From positions 1 through 42,246 of the forward strand of contig CACILY010000007.1 of NCBI GenBank assembly GCA_902587615.1: DNA of 42,246 nt, read 5' to 3'. Origin of the DNA: an uncultured Prochlorococcus sp. Lineage in GTDB: Bacteria > Cyanobacteriota > Cyanobacteriia > PCC-6307 > Cyanobiaceae. Numbering within the stretch: position 1 is the stretch's first letter; the number at the start of each line of letters is the position of its first letter. Positions 1 through 8,302 of the stretch are shown piece after piece. The notes beneath the pieces were generated by a model, which saw nothing but the letters and a program-made list of their open reading frames with translations, was not told where the DNA came from and ran no database searches. A program made the position numbers and the translations under genes.

Positions 1-126
1 TGGGTGAAATAGAAGATCAGGGAAAAATCTATTGAATTCAACGATAATACTAGCAGTTATAAATATCCAGATAGTTGCCACAACAGGAGCAGATCTGAAC
101 CATTTTGTAGAGAAAAGCTTTAACAT
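1..126 (-). CDS. psaJ: Photosystem I subunit IX (PsaJ), 3' end cut by window edge
   Basis: Reading the minus strand from the ATG at 126 gives 42 codons with no stop before the window ends. The peptide begins [20 protein letters not shown] and ends near FFPDLLFHP. PsaJ is a single-helix thylakoid protein of about 40-44 residues that sits beside PsaF and helps hold it in photosystem I, so only a residue or two plus the stop can be missing. One hydrophobic segment spans about residues 13-30. It lies 62 nt downstream of psaF on the same strand, the usual cyanobacterial psaF-psaJ order, so the two are probably co-transcribed. The sequence match to the family is clear. Confidence 0.93.
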   Translation of the reverse strand, partial: MLKLFSTKWFRSAPVVATIWIFITASIIVEFNRFFPDLLFHP

Positions 127-188
127 GATTTAAAAGAATTGGTTTTAGATTAGAACTAAGTTAGTTTTACTTGGAATTTTAATTGATT

Positions 189-764
189 TTAACGAGGACC
201 ATTTAGAGAGACATTATTATCTGATTCTCTAAGTTCACCATTTTTACCTTCTCTATTTGCGTGAAGTGGCCAAGCTGCACCCCTTTTAAGGCATTTCCAA
301 GCTAAATCTGTATCTATGATTATTTCGTATTCTGCAGCGTTCTTCTGAGATCTTGCAAACCTTACATATTCTCTACCAGACCAACCAATTATTCCTGCAA
401 TATATATAAACATAACTCCAGGGATTAGCAGATCTCCTTCGTGACCTCTATTTAGAAGTGCGCCGAAAGGTTCTATAGGTGGGCCGATTAATAAATGTGG
501 AAGTCCATCTTGTCCACAAGAAGCTTTGCTATAACGCTTGAATCTTGCTATGTCTTTTGGTGTTGTTGCTGCATTAGCTCTTTCTTGAAATCTTGGATTC
601 TCTGCACAAGAAGTTAGACCTGTAGATGAGAACTCAGTTGAGGGCCTATCGTTGTTAAGGGCAGGTCCTTTGGCTGCATTTGCAATTGGTGTAAATCCCA
701 CAAAAAGAAATGCAGATAGCAGGATTGCAAACAGTTGCCCAAACAGAGGTGATACTTTTTTCAT
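189..764 (-). CDS. psaF: Photosystem I subunit III (PsaF)
   Basis: The 191-residue product is PsaF, the photosystem I subunit on the lumenal/electron-donor side, with one membrane helix. Residues 1-30 form a signal peptide (basic start, hydrophobic stretch, ANA-A cleavage-like site), consistent with lumenal targeting. The mature start carries the family signature LTSCAENPRFQERA (about 50-63) with a second Cys at 83. A transmembrane helix lies at about 113-129, followed by the conserved REYVRFAR segment. The ATG at 764 has an AAGG motif about 8 nt upstream, supporting this start. It is divergent from tsaD with only 39 nt between start codons and leads into psaJ. Confidence 0.96.
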   Translation of the reverse strand: MKKVSPLFGQLFAILLSAFLFVGFTPIANAAKGPALNNDRPSTEFSSTGLTSCAENPRFQERANAATTPKDIARFKRYSKASCGQDGLPHLLIGPPIEPFGALLNRGHEGDLLIPGVMFIYIAGIIGWSGREYVRFARSQKNAAEYEIIIDTDLAWKCLKRGAAWPLHANREGKNGELRESDNNVSLNGPR

Positions 765-803
765 TAATTGCCTTTTTCAGGAACCTTTGTTAATTAAATC
801 TAG

Positions 804-1892
804 ATGACTATTCCCTCTAATCTACATACAGTACTTGCGCTCGAAACAAGTTGTGACGAGTCAGCAGTCGCTGTAATGGGAATAGATTCAGAAAAAGTCC
901 ATGTTCATTCTAATTATATTTCCTCTCAAATAGACGAGCATGCTCAATGGGGAGGGGTTGTGCCAGAGATTGCTTCTCGAATGCATCTCGAAGTTTTGCC
1001 TTTCTTAGTTAATAAAGCCCTAGAAAAAAGCGGCAAAAGTTTCAATGAAATTGATGCTATTGCTGCAACTGTTGCTCCTGGTTTGACAGGCTCATTATTA
1101 ATAGGGTCAGTTACTGGAAGAACTCTTTCAAGTCTCCATGGCTTGCCTTTCTTAGGGATTCACCATTTAGAAGGTCACCTCGCTTCAGTCTTGCTGGCAG
1201 AACATCCACCTGACCTTCCATATTTAGTTTTATTAGTGAGTGGTGGTCATACTGAATTGATTAAGGTTGATATAAATAGGAAATATTCTCGTCTTGGAAG
1301 AAGTCACGATGATGCTGCAGGAGAGGCTTTTGACAAAGTTGCAAGGTTATTGGGATTAACTTATCCGGGGGGACCGGCTATAGAAAAAATAGCAAAATCA
1401 GGAAATCCCAAAGCTTTCTCTTTACCTAAAGGCAGGATTTCTAATCCTCAAGGAGGTTTTTATCCTTATGATTTTTCTTTTAGTGGGCTTAAGACAGCAA
1501 TGAGGCGTCAAATTGAAACTCTTAAATTAAAAGCAGATATTCTTCCAGTTGAGGATTTGGCAGCAAGTTTTGAAAATGTTGTTGCAGAAGTTCTGGTAGA
1601 AAGAAGTCTCCGTTGTGCTTTGGATCAGGGTCTCAATCGATTGATATTAGTTGGAGGGGTCGCCGCAAACTCTTGTTTAAGAACAATGATGAGCACAGAA
1701 GCGTCCAACAAATCTATAGATGTATATATAGCCCCCAAGGCTTTTTGTACAGATAATGCAGCAATGATAGGCGCAGCTGCTTTATTGCGATTATCATCTG
1801 GAACAAATGCAAGTTCTTTGCAGTTAGGAGTATCTGCTCGCTGGCCATTGTCACAGGCAGATTCTTTCTATAATGAAGTGCCTCCCTTTTAA
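804..1892 (+). CDS. tsaD: tRNA N6-adenosine threonylcarbamoyltransferase (TsaD/Gcp)
   Basis: TsaD transfers the threonylcarbamoyl group to A37 of ANN-decoding tRNAs, working with TsaB, TsaE and TsaC. The 362-residue protein has the Kae1/ASKHA fold signals: [11 protein letters not shown] near the N-terminus (about 11-21), the metal-binding H-x-E-G-H motif at 121-125, SGGHTEL around 146-152, the GEAFDK segment, and a C-terminal [10 protein letters not shown] motif that supplies a further metal ligand. Length is slightly above the usual 335-345. The ATG at 804 lies just downstream of psaF's divergent start. An hli gene follows 33 nt after the stop and may share the transcript. Confidence 0.96.
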   Translation: MTIPSNLHTVLALETSCDESAVAVMGIDSEKVHVHSNYISSQIDEHAQWGGVVPEIASRMHLEVLPFLVNKALEKSGKSFNEIDAIAATVAPGLTGSLLIGSVTGRTLSSLHGLPFLGIHHLEGHLASVLLAEHPPDLPYLVLLVSGGHTELIKVDINRKYSRLGRSHDDAAGEAFDKVARLLGLTYPGGPAIEKIAKSGNPKAFSLPKGRISNPQGGFYPYDFSFSGLKTAMRRQIETLKLKADILPVEDLAASFENVVAEVLVERSLRCALDQGLNRLILVGGVAANSCLRTMMSTEASNKSIDVYIAPKAFCTDNAAMIGAAALLRLSSGTNASSLQLGVSARWPLSQADSFYNEVPPF

Positions 1893-1925
1893 AGAAAACT
1901 AGTTTTTTATTTGGTTGAGAAAATA

Positions 1926-2108
1926 ATGGAGCATCAATCAGAAAAATTTTCTTCTCAGCTTTCTCAAAAAGTAAGCAAAAGAGAATTGAATTCATGGAGA
2001 AGGGGATTTACTCCTCAAGCCGAGATTTGGAATGGAAGGATGGCTATTATTGGGCTCATTATTTCTATTACTATTGTATTTGGTTCAAATTATTTCATAG
2101 GCAATTAG
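1926..2108 (+). CDS. hli: High-light-inducible protein (HLIP/SCP), one-helix Chl-binding
   Basis: The 60-residue protein carries the chlorophyll a/b-binding motif E-x-x-N-G-R-x-A (E33, N36, R38) at the start of its only transmembrane helix (about 37-56). HLIPs bind chlorophyll and carotenoid and protect photosystems during light or nutrient stress and assembly. The frame opens at a TTG at 1911, but the ATG at 1926 has a GAG about 9 nt upstream and is the better start. It sits 33 nt after tsaD. Which of the many hli genes of the organism it is cannot be told from this sequence, so no number is given. Confidence 0.9.
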   Translation: MEHQSEKFSSQLSQKVSKRELNSWRRGFTPQAEIWNGRMAIIGLIISITIVFGSNYFIGN

Positions 2109-2266
2109 AGTCTATATAAAAGCATTATTTATGGTTAATTGTATTTTAAATGACCTATAATGAAAATGATAGTAAAAATGTTTCTCATAAAAAATTTTTA
2201 CTACTAAGTACTACCTTTTGTAGATATCTTAGTAAGTCAACTTGAAACCTCGATGCGGAATTTTGT

Positions 2267-3469
2267 ATGACGCCTGAGCGTCTTGGCCTTCTTTGGGGAG
2301 TAACCGTTTTCGCAGGAGCGGGCGCAAGATTTTTGTCTATTTTGACAGGATTGCCTGGAGTAGTTTTATTACTTCTTTCAGGATTATTGATAGGACGTTC
2401 GGGGCTCGGGTTAGTAGAACCTCTTGATCTTGGACAAGGCTTGGAAATTATTGTTGGATTATTGGTTAGCTTGGTTTTGTTTGATGGTGGCTTAAATCTT
2501 CGCCTGCCTGGAGAGACTATAAAAGCAATTGTTATAAGAATTTCCGTCATAAGACTTTCGATTTCACTCGCCGCAGGATTATTGGCAGCTCATTGGATGG
2601 CTGGATTGGGCTGGAATGTAGCTGCTGTATATAGCGCAATAGTTTTAGCTACTGGACCAACAGTTATTACACCTTTAGTTAAACAAATTCGCCTTGCTTC
2701 TCCTCTAAGTGATGTTCTCGAAGCGGAAGGACTTGTTTTGGAACCAGTAGGAGCTGTTTTGGCATTGTTGTTATTGGAGCTTTTAGTTGGAGATTTACAT
2801 GGATGGAAGGAGCTAGCCCTTGGATTATTTGCAAGATTGGGAGGAGGAGTCCTTATGGGCTTGATTGTTGGATGGTTGCTGTCTGAATGTTTACGACGTG
2901 TGCCGCCGGACCCAACATTAGGAATTAGGTTGCAATTGACATTGGGGTTTCTTTTTTTAATTTATGGCATTTCTGAGTGGCTACTCCCTGAATCTGGCTT
3001 GCCTGCCTCAGTAGCGGCTGGTTTTGTTGTTGGTAGAAGGCCGTCTATTGATGCAAATGAGTTAGATGAATTAATTAGACAATTGGCTCAATTAGCAGTA
3101 ACAATGCTTTTCCCTTTGCTTGCAGCAGACGTGTCTTGGGGCGAGCTCAGTCCCCTGGGTTGGGGTGGTGTGACATGTGTTCTGTTTTTGATGGTAGTTG
3201 TCCGACCTATAGCCGTTAGTCTCGCAACTATTGGTCTGCCGCTGGATTTCAAGCAGAGAATCTTTCTTAGTTGGCTGGCTCCTAGAGGAATCGTTACAGC
3301 TGCAGTGGCTTCTTTATTCTCCATTCGGCTCGAGCAAGCAGGAGTTCTAGGTGCTGGCCCACTCCAAGGTTTAGTTTTTCTTACGATTTTGATGACTGTT
3401 GGGATTCAAGGCCTCACTGCCCAGCCAATTGCTAAGTTTTTAGGGTTGATAAAAAAAGAGGAAGAATGA
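2267..3469 (+). CDS. Na+/H+ (cation/proton) antiporter, CPA-type membrane protein
   Basis: The 400-residue protein is almost wholly hydrophobic with about 11-13 predicted membrane helices and matches the Na+/H+ exchanger fold: LLLLSGLLIGRSGLG near 35-47, LVLFDGGLNLRL at 69-80, and the paired core segments ATGPTVITP (128-136) and EAEGLVLEP (152-160). It would exchange Na+ or K+ for H+ at the cytoplasmic or thylakoid membrane. In typical NhaP proteins these core segments read like TDPVAV and EGESLLND; here the Asp and Asn-Asp are replaced, as in some cyanobacterial subgroups, so ion choice and stoichiometry cannot be assumed. It ends 11 nt from the convergent gltX stop. Confidence 0.85.
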   Translation: MTPERLGLLWGVTVFAGAGARFLSILTGLPGVVLLLLSGLLIGRSGLGLVEPLDLGQGLEIIVGLLVSLVLFDGGLNLRLPGETIKAIVIRISVIRLSISLAAGLLAAHWMAGLGWNVAAVYSAIVLATGPTVITPLVKQIRLASPLSDVLEAEGLVLEPVGAVLALLLLELLVGDLHGWKELALGLFARLGGGVLMGLIVGWLLSECLRRVPPDPTLGIRLQLTLGFLFLIYGISEWLLPESGLPASVAAGFVVGRRPSIDANELDELIRQLAQLAVTMLFPLLAADVSWGELSPLGWGGVTCVLFLMVVVRPIAVSLATIGLPLDFKQRIFLSWLAPRGIVTAAVASLFSIRLEQAGVLGAGPLQGLVFLTILMTVGIQGLTAQPIAKFLGLIKKEEE

Positions 3470-3480
3470 AAAATAAATAT

Positions 3481-4914
3481 TTATTTTATTGAATTTCTGA
3501 TTCTGCTTTGATCTTTATTTATTTGGGCTAAGAGACTCCAAGTGGTAATAAGATCAGGTCCTTGTAATTCTCCTAATAAGGAGGCTCTAAGACTTTTCAT
3601 TATTAATCCTTTCTTTACTTTTAAGGATTCCATTGTTAATTTAATAATTTCATTCGCTCTCTCTCTATTCTTCCCATCCCAAGGGTTGTTTTCAAGTTCG
3701 TTTAATATCATTTTTAATGAATTTTTTGCATCTTCCATTTCTAATTGCTTGATTGCATCACTATTGAGGATTGGATCTTCAAAGAAAGGTTTTCCTTGAT
3801 CGAGTGCATCTTTAAGTAAAACTAATGATGGTGCAATTAGTTTAGTTAATTCAAGACCCCATTCTTTATTTTGAATCTTCCAACCTTGTGTATCCCAAAG
3901 CTCTAAAAGAGAAGTTAAAAGCTTAGTTTTATCCCACTGATTGATAACTTGAGAATTTATCCAGTTAAGTTTTTCCCAATCAAATTTAGCTCCTGACTTG
4001 CTAACTCTGTTAAAACTAAATTTTTTGATTGCATCTTTTATGTTGAACCTTTCATCCATTCCATCAGGAGGTGACCAACCAAGTAAAGCCATATAATTAT
4101 TCATAGCTTCTGATGTGTAACCCATCTTTTTAAAGTCAGTGATAGAAGTTACTCCATCTCTTTTTGATAACTTTTTACCTTCATGATTAAGTATTAATGG
4201 TGAATGAGCAAAAATTGGTATCTTTATTCCGAGTGCGTCATATAAAAGAATTTGTTTTGCAGTATTAGCTATATGATCTTCACCACGAATTACATGTGAT
4301 ATTTGCATTTGTGAGTCATCTACAACAACAACCAAATTGTAAAGAGGATCTCCTATCTCGGAAGATTCAGCTCTTCGAGCAATGACCATATCTCCTCCTA
4401 AATCTTTTCCAGACCATTCCATCGGACCTCTAATCAGGTCATTCCACTTGATTATTTCTTCATCATTAATCCGAAATCTTATTACGGAGCTTCTTCCTTC
4501 TTTAAGGTATTGTTCCAATTCAGTTTTACTTAAGGATCGACCCCTGTTGTCATATCTAGGAGGTTTAGCATTTCTCTTTTGAGACGCTCTCATCTCTTCA
4601 AGCTCTTCTTCGGTTGCATAACATCTATAGGCAAGACCAGCCTCTAGAAGGTAGCTAATTGCATCTTTGTGCTCCTTAATCCTTTCGCTCTGTATAAATG
4701 GACTTCCGTCCCATTTAAGTCCTAACCATTCGAGCCCAAGAAAAATATTCTCTAGGTACTCTTTCTTTGACCTTTCTTTGTCAGTATCTTCTACCCGAAG
4801 CAGAAATTCCCCTTCTAAACTTTTAGCAAATAACCAATTAAAAAGCGCTGTCCTAGCAGTCCCTATATGCAGATTACCTGTAGGACTTGGAGCCAGCCTT
4901 ACTCTTACTTTCAC
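3481..4914 (-). CDS. gltX: Glutamyl-tRNA synthetase
   Basis: The 477-residue class I aminoacyl-tRNA synthetase charges tRNA-Glu, which in cyanobacteria also feeds tetrapyrrole synthesis through glutamyl-tRNA reductase. The HIGH-type motif H-I-G-T is at 16-19 after the conserved APSPTG, and the KMSKS-type motif reads K-L-S-K-R at 248-252. The catalytic domain runs to about 310, followed by the helical anticodon-binding domain. The length is normal for a bacterial GltX. It lies just downstream of tRNA-Asp on the same strand (20 nt), so readthrough from the tRNA promoter is possible. hemL and hemC, later steps of the same C5 pathway, are also in this window. Confidence 0.97.
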   Translation of the reverse strand: MKVRVRLAPSPTGNLHIGTARTALFNWLFAKSLEGEFLLRVEDTDKERSKKEYLENIFLGLEWLGLKWDGSPFIQSERIKEHKDAISYLLEAGLAYRCYATEEELEEMRASQKRNAKPPRYDNRGRSLSKTELEQYLKEGRSSVIRFRINDEEIIKWNDLIRGPMEWSGKDLGGDMVIARRAESSEIGDPLYNLVVVVDDSQMQISHVIRGEDHIANTAKQILLYDALGIKIPIFAHSPLILNHEGKKLSKRDGVTSITDFKKMGYTSEAMNNYMALLGWSPPDGMDERFNIKDAIKKFSFNRVSKSGAKFDWEKLNWINSQVINQWDKTKLLTSLLELWDTQGWKIQNKEWGLELTKLIAPSLVLLKDALDQGKPFFEDPILNSDAIKQLEMEDAKNSLKMILNELENNPWDGKNRERANEIIKLTMESLKVKKGLIMKSLRASLLGELQGPDLITTWSLLAQINKDQSRIRNSIK

Positions 4915-4934
4915 CGATTCCTTGTCATTAACTA

Positions 4935-5008
4935 CGGGACCGACGGGGTTCGAACCCGCAACTTCCGCCGTGACAGGGCGGTGCTCTAACCAATTGAACT
5001 ACGGTCCC
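4935..5008 (-). tRNA. tRNA-Asp (GTC)
   Basis: The minus strand folds as a 74-nt tRNA with acceptor stem GGGACCG/CGGTCCC and discriminator G. The anticodon loop CTGTCAC gives anticodon GTC. The T arm contains GGTTCGAACCC. No 3' CCA is encoded, so it must be added by the CCA-adding enzyme, as is common in cyanobacteria. It is 20 nt upstream of the gltX start. Confidence 0.97.
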
Positions 5009-5056
5009 AGCTTTGTGTTTCTCTAAGCAGTCCAGTCTCCTGAAGTACTTGAGTTT

Positions 5057-5098
5057 GACTTCAACGAAGGAAGTATCAATCAATACCTTCGTTTAGTC
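5057..5098. terminator. Stem-loop between the 62-residue gene and tRNA-Asp
   Basis: An inverted repeat AACGAAGG (5063-5070) pairs with CCTTCGTT (5086-5093). Outer GACT/AGTC pairs and inner TAT/ATA pairs extend it. It lies downstream of the minus-strand 62-residue gene and upstream of tRNA-Asp. There is no clear T-run on the minus side, so it may be a terminator or a processing hairpin. The structure is seen; the role is inferred. Confidence 0.45.
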
Positions 5099-5216
5099 AA
5101 TTTATTTAATCATATGATTTTCTCATGATTTAAAGAAGAGATAAATAAGAGCATTTGCCAAGTAGCTACTTTTTAATGAAATTAAAAGGCGCTTTATTTG
5201 GATAAGACGAAGAAAT

Positions 5217-5405
5217 TTACGGGCGGAAACCTGCAGGTTCTATAAGACGCACTTGATTCCCTCTTGCTGTGAACTCTCGGCCTTGGTCGCTTTGTACAAC
5301 AACTCGACCTCCGGATTTCACACGAATAACCCTTGCTCGAACCCAGCCTAATGCAGCGGATTCAAGAACCTTTACGACATCACCAGGTTGCAGATCTAAC
5401 TCCAT
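5217..5405 (-). CDS. Conserved hypothetical small protein, SH3/KOW-like
   Basis: A 62-residue soluble protein. I do not recognise a named family. It starts MELDLQPGDVVKVLESA, contains GWVRARVIRV and a Gly/Val/Arg-rich centre (KSGGRVVVQSD), and ends in RLIEPAGFRP. The alternating hydrophobic and charged residues and the PGDVVKV turn look like a small beta-barrel (SH3 or KOW-like) of the kind used to bind nucleic acid or protein; that is inference. It sits alone on the minus strand between tRNA-Trp and tRNA-Asp, and the frame is clean from ATG to TAA. The composition is unlike the surrounding AT-rich spacers, which supports real coding. Confidence 0.75.
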   Translation of the reverse strand: MELDLQPGDVVKVLESAALGWVRARVIRVKSGGRVVVQSDQGREFTARGNQVRLIEPAGFRP

Positions 5406-5441
5406 TCTTTAAACAAAGTAAATTTACGAAGGGTGATCGAA

Positions 5442-5514
5442 CGCGCCGTGGAGGACTCGAACCCCCGACATCAGGTTTTGGAGACCTGCGTTCTACCAGC
5501 TGAACTAACGGCGC
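5442..5514 (-). tRNA. tRNA-Trp (CCA)
   Basis: The minus strand folds as a 73-nt tRNA: acceptor GCGCCGT/ACGGCGC with discriminator G, anticodon stem CAGGT/ACCTG around loop CTCCAAA giving anticodon CCA, and T arm GGGGGTTCGAGTCCTCC. No 3' CCA is encoded. It lies 62 nt downstream of rplS on the same strand. Confidence 0.97.
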
Positions 5515-5531
5515 ATTGTAAATACCCTAGG

Positions 5532-5551
5532 GCCATTATCAGGATAATGGC
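5532..5551. terminator. Perfect 9-bp hairpin between rplS and tRNA-Trp
   Basis: GCCATTATC (5532-5540) and GATAATGGC (5543-5551) are perfect inverted repeats around an AG. The hairpin lies 25 nt after the rplS stop on the minus strand and 17 nt before tRNA-Trp. No run of T follows on the minus strand, so it could terminate rplS weakly, mark an RNA-processing site, or be an operator for the tRNA promoter. Confidence 0.4.
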
Positions 5552-5576
5552 ATTTGGAATGAACGAGGCCGAAACC

Positions 5577-6059
5577 TCAGCGGTCGAAGCGCTGCTTTAC
5601 ACGAGTGGCCTTGCCTACACGTTCACGCAGATAGAAAAGCTTCGATCTTCTAACTTTACCGCGGCGTTCGACTTTTATAGAAGCGACTTGTGGGCTATGA
5701 ACCATAAATACTCTTTCAACACCAATTCCTTGGAAGATTCTTCTAACAGTAATAGTTTGATTTATTCCTCCATGACGTTTTGCTATTACTACGCCCTCAT
5801 AAGGCTGAACTCTTTCTTTATTACCTTCACTTATCCTTACTCCAACTCGAACGGTATCTCCTACATAAATATCTGGAACCTTACTCTTCTCTTGAGATGA
5901 TTCGAAATCACTAATGATTTCTTGAGGAGACATTTTTATTTTTGGGATAGAGTCGTTTGATTTTTTTGAATTGGTGTCGATTTTCAGGGAACTCTCATCA
6001 TTCCCTTCTTTAACCTCTTTTGCCTCGTTGGTTGAGGGATCTTTTGACTTGGCAGCCAT
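5577..6059 (-). CDS. rplS: 50S ribosomal protein L19 with charged N-terminal extension
   Basis: L19 sits at the 30S-50S interface. The core occupies about residues 43-160: [64 protein letters not shown] and the C-terminal [18 protein letters not shown]. Usual bacterial L19 is about 115 residues; here the product is 160 because of a hydrophilic Lys/Glu/Ser-rich extension of about 42 residues. An internal Met at 43 (MSPQEI) would give a standard-length protein, but the in-frame ATG at 6059 follows a GATTCC spacer and similar extensions are known to me in marine picocyanobacteria, so I keep the long form. The true start is not proven. Confidence 0.94.
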   Translation of the reverse strand: MAAKSKDPSTNEAKEVKEGNDESSLKIDTNSKKSNDSIPKIKMSPQEIISDFESSQEKSKVPDIYVGDTVRVGVRISEGNKERVQPYEGVVIAKRHGGINQTITVRRIFQGIGVERVFMVHSPQVASIKVERRGKVRRSKLFYLRERVGKATRVKQRFDR

Positions 6060-6314
6060 CTCTGATTCCTTTTTTAACTCAAGAAGAATATTGTAACCGC
6101 TGATTAATCATTATTAGCCAAGTTTTCTCTGTTTTGGTTTGTTCATATTTTTTCATCAGTAGACTTTGAGTATTCGCAATGATCAAAAACACCTTCTATA
6201 GAGTGATTTGGAGAAAATAAGAGTAATTTTTAATAGTCCAATTGATCTTTCTTGTCTGAGGTTTTATTGGGTTAGTTAAATAGGCCCTAAAGCAGAAGAA
6301 CAGAGTCGGCTTAA

Positions 6315-6473
6315 TTAGATAGCCACGAAAATTTGAGACGAATCTAAAACAGGTGCATCTATCCATACATCAAATTCTTGGGCTTTAAGTCTTTTTGTCT
6401 CGTTATTGATTGCCTGATGAAGATAACCTCAGGCAAACTCTTTATTATAAATATCCAGTTGATCTTTTGAAAG
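6315..6473 (-). pseudogene. Probable gene remnant upstream of map (no start codon, internal TGA)
   Basis: On the minus strand one frame reads as protein-like sequence interrupted by a TGA at 6429-6431: a 14-codon part (LSKDQLDIYNKEFA) and then a 37-codon part that includes LKAQEFDVWIDAPVLDSSQ and ends IFVAI at a TAA (6315-6317). There is no ATG, GTG or TTG at a sensible place, and a TAG precedes the first part. This looks like the decayed end of a small gene or chance. The 436-nt gap 6060-6495 otherwise holds a stem-loop (6410-6436) and no other feature I can support. Confidence 0.3.
6410..6436 (+). terminator. 8-bp stem-loop in the rplS-map spacer
   Basis: TTGCCTGA (6410-6417) pairs perfectly with TCAGGCAA (6429-6436) around an 11-nt loop. 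The plus strand continues ACTCTTTATTATAAA, a weakly T-rich tail. It is 59 nt upstream of map. It could end a short plus-strand RNA or be a leader structure of map. No known RNA family was recognised. Confidence 0.3.
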
Positions 6474-6495
6474 CTAAAAGCTTAGGTTTTTTGAT

Positions 6496-7344
6496 ATGAA
6501 CCTTTTTACTGATCTTTTATCCTCTAATTCTTCTCAATGGGATCATGGTGCTAATGGACCAAGAATTAAGCAACGAAGAGGTGTGGAAATCAAGTCTGCA
6601 AGAGAAGTTGAGATTATGAGAAAAGCAAGTCAGATAGTCGCAACTGTTCTTAAGGAGATTGATTCGCTTGTTAAGCCAGGCATGACTACTGGGGATCTTG
6701 ATGATTTTGCGGAAAGACGAATAAAAGAAATGAATGCTCAACCAAGTTTCAAGGGATATCAGGGTTTTCCCTCAAGTATTTGTGCAAGTATTAATAATGA
6801 AGTAGTCCATGGAATTCCTTCGAAAAAGAGAGTAATTAATTCTGGAGATCTTTTAAAAGTCGATACAGGAGCATTCTTTCAGGGCTATCACGGAGATAGT
6901 TGTATAACTATCTGTGTGGGGGATGAGGTATCTCCTCAAGCAAAGAAATTAAGTCGAGTCGCGCAAGAAGCTTTAATGGCTGGATTGGCCCAAGTTAAGC
7001 CGCAAAATACTTTGTTAGATATTGCAGGTGCAATCGAAGATAAGGTTAATCAAAGTGGTTTTAGTGTTGTGGAGGATTACACAGGACATGGGGTTGGTCG
7101 TAATCTTCATGAAGAACCTTCAGTATTTAATTTTCGAACTAATGACTTACCCAATGTCACATTAAGAGCAGGAATGACGCTTGCGATTGAGCCAATAGTA
7201 AATTTAGGAAAAAAAGATTGTTTAACTCTTAATGACGGTTGGACTGTGGTTACAAAAGATGGAAAACTCTCTGCACAGTGGGAGCATACAATCTTAGTAA
7301 CAGATGATGGATGTGAAATACTTACCGATAGAGAATCCTTTTAG
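6496..7344 (+). CDS. map: Methionine aminopeptidase, type I
   Basis: The enzyme removes the initiator Met from nascent proteins. The 282-residue product shows all five metal ligands of the family: D123, D134 (in YHGDSC), H198 (in [13 protein letters not shown]), E232 (in AIEPIVN) and E263 (in WEHTILV); their spacing matches the E. coli enzyme. There is an N-terminal extension of about 30 residues before the pita-bread core, as seen in several cyanobacterial and plastid MAPs. The ATG at 6496 follows the long spacer. It is convergent with the SDR gene, with 6 nt between the two stops. Confidence 0.96.
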   Translation: MNLFTDLLSSNSSQWDHGANGPRIKQRRGVEIKSAREVEIMRKASQIVATVLKEIDSLVKPGMTTGDLDDFAERRIKEMNAQPSFKGYQGFPSSICASINNEVVHGIPSKKRVINSGDLLKVDTGAFFQGYHGDSCITICVGDEVSPQAKKLSRVAQEALMAGLAQVKPQNTLLDIAGAIEDKVNQSGFSVVEDYTGHGVGRNLHEEPSVFNFRTNDLPNVTLRAGMTLAIEPIVNLGKKDCLTLNDGWTVVTKDGKLSAQWEHTILVTDDGCEILTDRESF

Positions 7345-7350
7345 ACTTCA

Positions 7351-8103
7351 TTAAGTAGTTTTTTTGTTTAAATTACTTGTTAGCTTATAATATCCAATTC
7401 TAAATAATTCTACTAAAGGCATTATTAAGTAAGTTAGTGGATTGGGTGTGACTATGATTAAATTTAATTTTAAATCTGCCTGATAAAGAATTTGCCTTGC
7501 AACTAAATCAGCACTCATTATTCCAATAGGATTTAATTTTGAACGGAAGGGCCCTAAAATTAATTTTTTAATTTTAAAATTAGGATCCTTGTCTTTATTT
7601 TTTCTGCTCCACTTAATAGAAACTAATTGACCTATTAACCTTTTACTTATTTCATAAACAGGGCTTAAAGCAGGCTGCATCTCTGCCTCAGAGGTATTTA
7701 CCCAAACCTCTCTGGGGTTTAATTTCTTCTGCATTCTTGATGAGATCTCTTCAAAACGATTCATTAGTCTCCAGTGGCTAAGAGAATTTACTTCCAAAGC
7801 CTTTGTGATAATTTCTTCTTTCAATGTTCCTTGATTATTTATGCCATGATTTAAAATTAGAATATCTAAAGTTAGTAATAATGAGTCTAGAGAATCTTCT
7901 TTGCCACATTTCCAGTTAATAAATTCATTAGGACTTTCTGGAGATTTGATTGGTTGATTTTGTTTGTTGCTTGTTATCCCAATGACATAAGAGCCTCTAT
8001 TACGTAGTTCTTTCGTGAGTGCTATCCCAAGGCTTCCGTTTGCCCCTGTTATACCTATTCGCAGTTGATTCCATTGATAAGCAGCTTTTTCTAGTTTTTC
8101 CAT
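7351..8103 (-). CDS. Short-chain dehydrogenase/reductase family protein
   Basis: A 250-residue Rossmann-fold oxidoreductase. The nucleotide-binding motif TGANGSLG is at 19-26, an NHG motif (the NAG position) at 85-87, a candidate catalytic Ser at 138, and the active-site Y-x-x-x-K at Y150/K154. These are the classical SDR elements, so it should be a working NAD(P)-dependent enzyme. The C-terminal part (about 190-245) is hydrophobic and may associate with membrane. The substrate cannot be read from sequence; similar cyanobacterial proteins are often annotated only as short-chain dehydrogenase. It is divergent from the BioD/DRTGG gene. Confidence 0.85.
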   Translation of the reverse strand: MEKLEKAAYQWNQLRIGITGANGSLGIALTKELRNRGSYVIGITSNKQNQPIKSPESPNEFINWKCGKEDSLDSLLLTLDILILNHGINNQGTLKEEIITKALEVNSLSHWRLMNRFEEISSRMQKKLNPREVWVNTSEAEMQPALSPVYEISKRLIGQLVSIKWSRKNKDKDPNFKIKKLILGPFRSKLNPIGIMSADLVARQILYQADLKLNLIIVTPNPLTYLIMPLVELFRIGYYKLTSNLNKKTT

Positions 8104-8265
8104 GAAATCTTCAATTCAGGATAAATTTGGAGTTGGTCAATTCGCTTCCTTATGCAACTCGTTTTTTTATTTGGAACGAGATTAGTTGTTGATCTCCAAT
8201 TATTTTATTTTTATTTTATTGAGAAATCTTTTTGGCAATTATAAGATTTATTTAGTTTAGCTAAC

Positions 8266-8271
8266 AAGGAG
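8266..8271 (+). promoter_or_regulatory. Strong Shine-Dalgarno AAGGAG
   Basis: AAGGAG lies 7 nt before the ATG at 8279 and fixes that start. The start codon itself lies in the left arm of the inverted repeat 8272-8302. Confidence 0.75.
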
Positions 8272-8302
8272 TCCGATCATGGGCAAGACCTTGATGATCG
8301 GA
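8272..8302 (+). promoter_or_regulatory. Inverted repeat enclosing the start codon of the BioD/DRTGG gene
   Basis: TCCGATCAT (8272-8280) and ATGATCGGA (8294-8302) are perfect 9-bp inverted repeats around a 13-nt loop. In the mRNA the first two bases of the AUG (8279-8280) pair in the stem, and the Shine-Dalgarno abuts its base. This could limit translation or be a protein-binding operator. Confidence 0.5.

Noticed and set aside
2185-2550. Minus-strand 121-codon frame over the start of the antiporter gene
   Set aside because: It is antisense to the antiporter, rich in Pro, Arg and Thr as expected from reverse reading of hydrophobic codons.
3470-3487. 18-nt AT-only palindrome between the antiporter and gltX stops
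   Set aside because: It has no G-C pairs, so hairpin stability would be poor. Such palindromes are frequent in AT-rich spacers.
4667-5026. Plus-strand 119-codon frame over gltX start and tRNA-Asp
   Set aside because: It reads through a tRNA gene on the opposite strand; the string [12 protein letters not shown] is a known artefact of translating a tRNA in reverse.
5433-5900. Plus-strand 155-codon frame over tRNA-Trp and rplS
   Set aside because: It is antisense to tRNA-Trp and to the conserved rplS core.
6060-6495. A known cyanobacterial small RNA (Yfr1, Yfr2-type, 6S) in the largest spacer
   Set aside because: I looked for the short conserved Yfr1 and Yfr2 core motifs and saw none; the neighbours also differ from those of the 6S gene.
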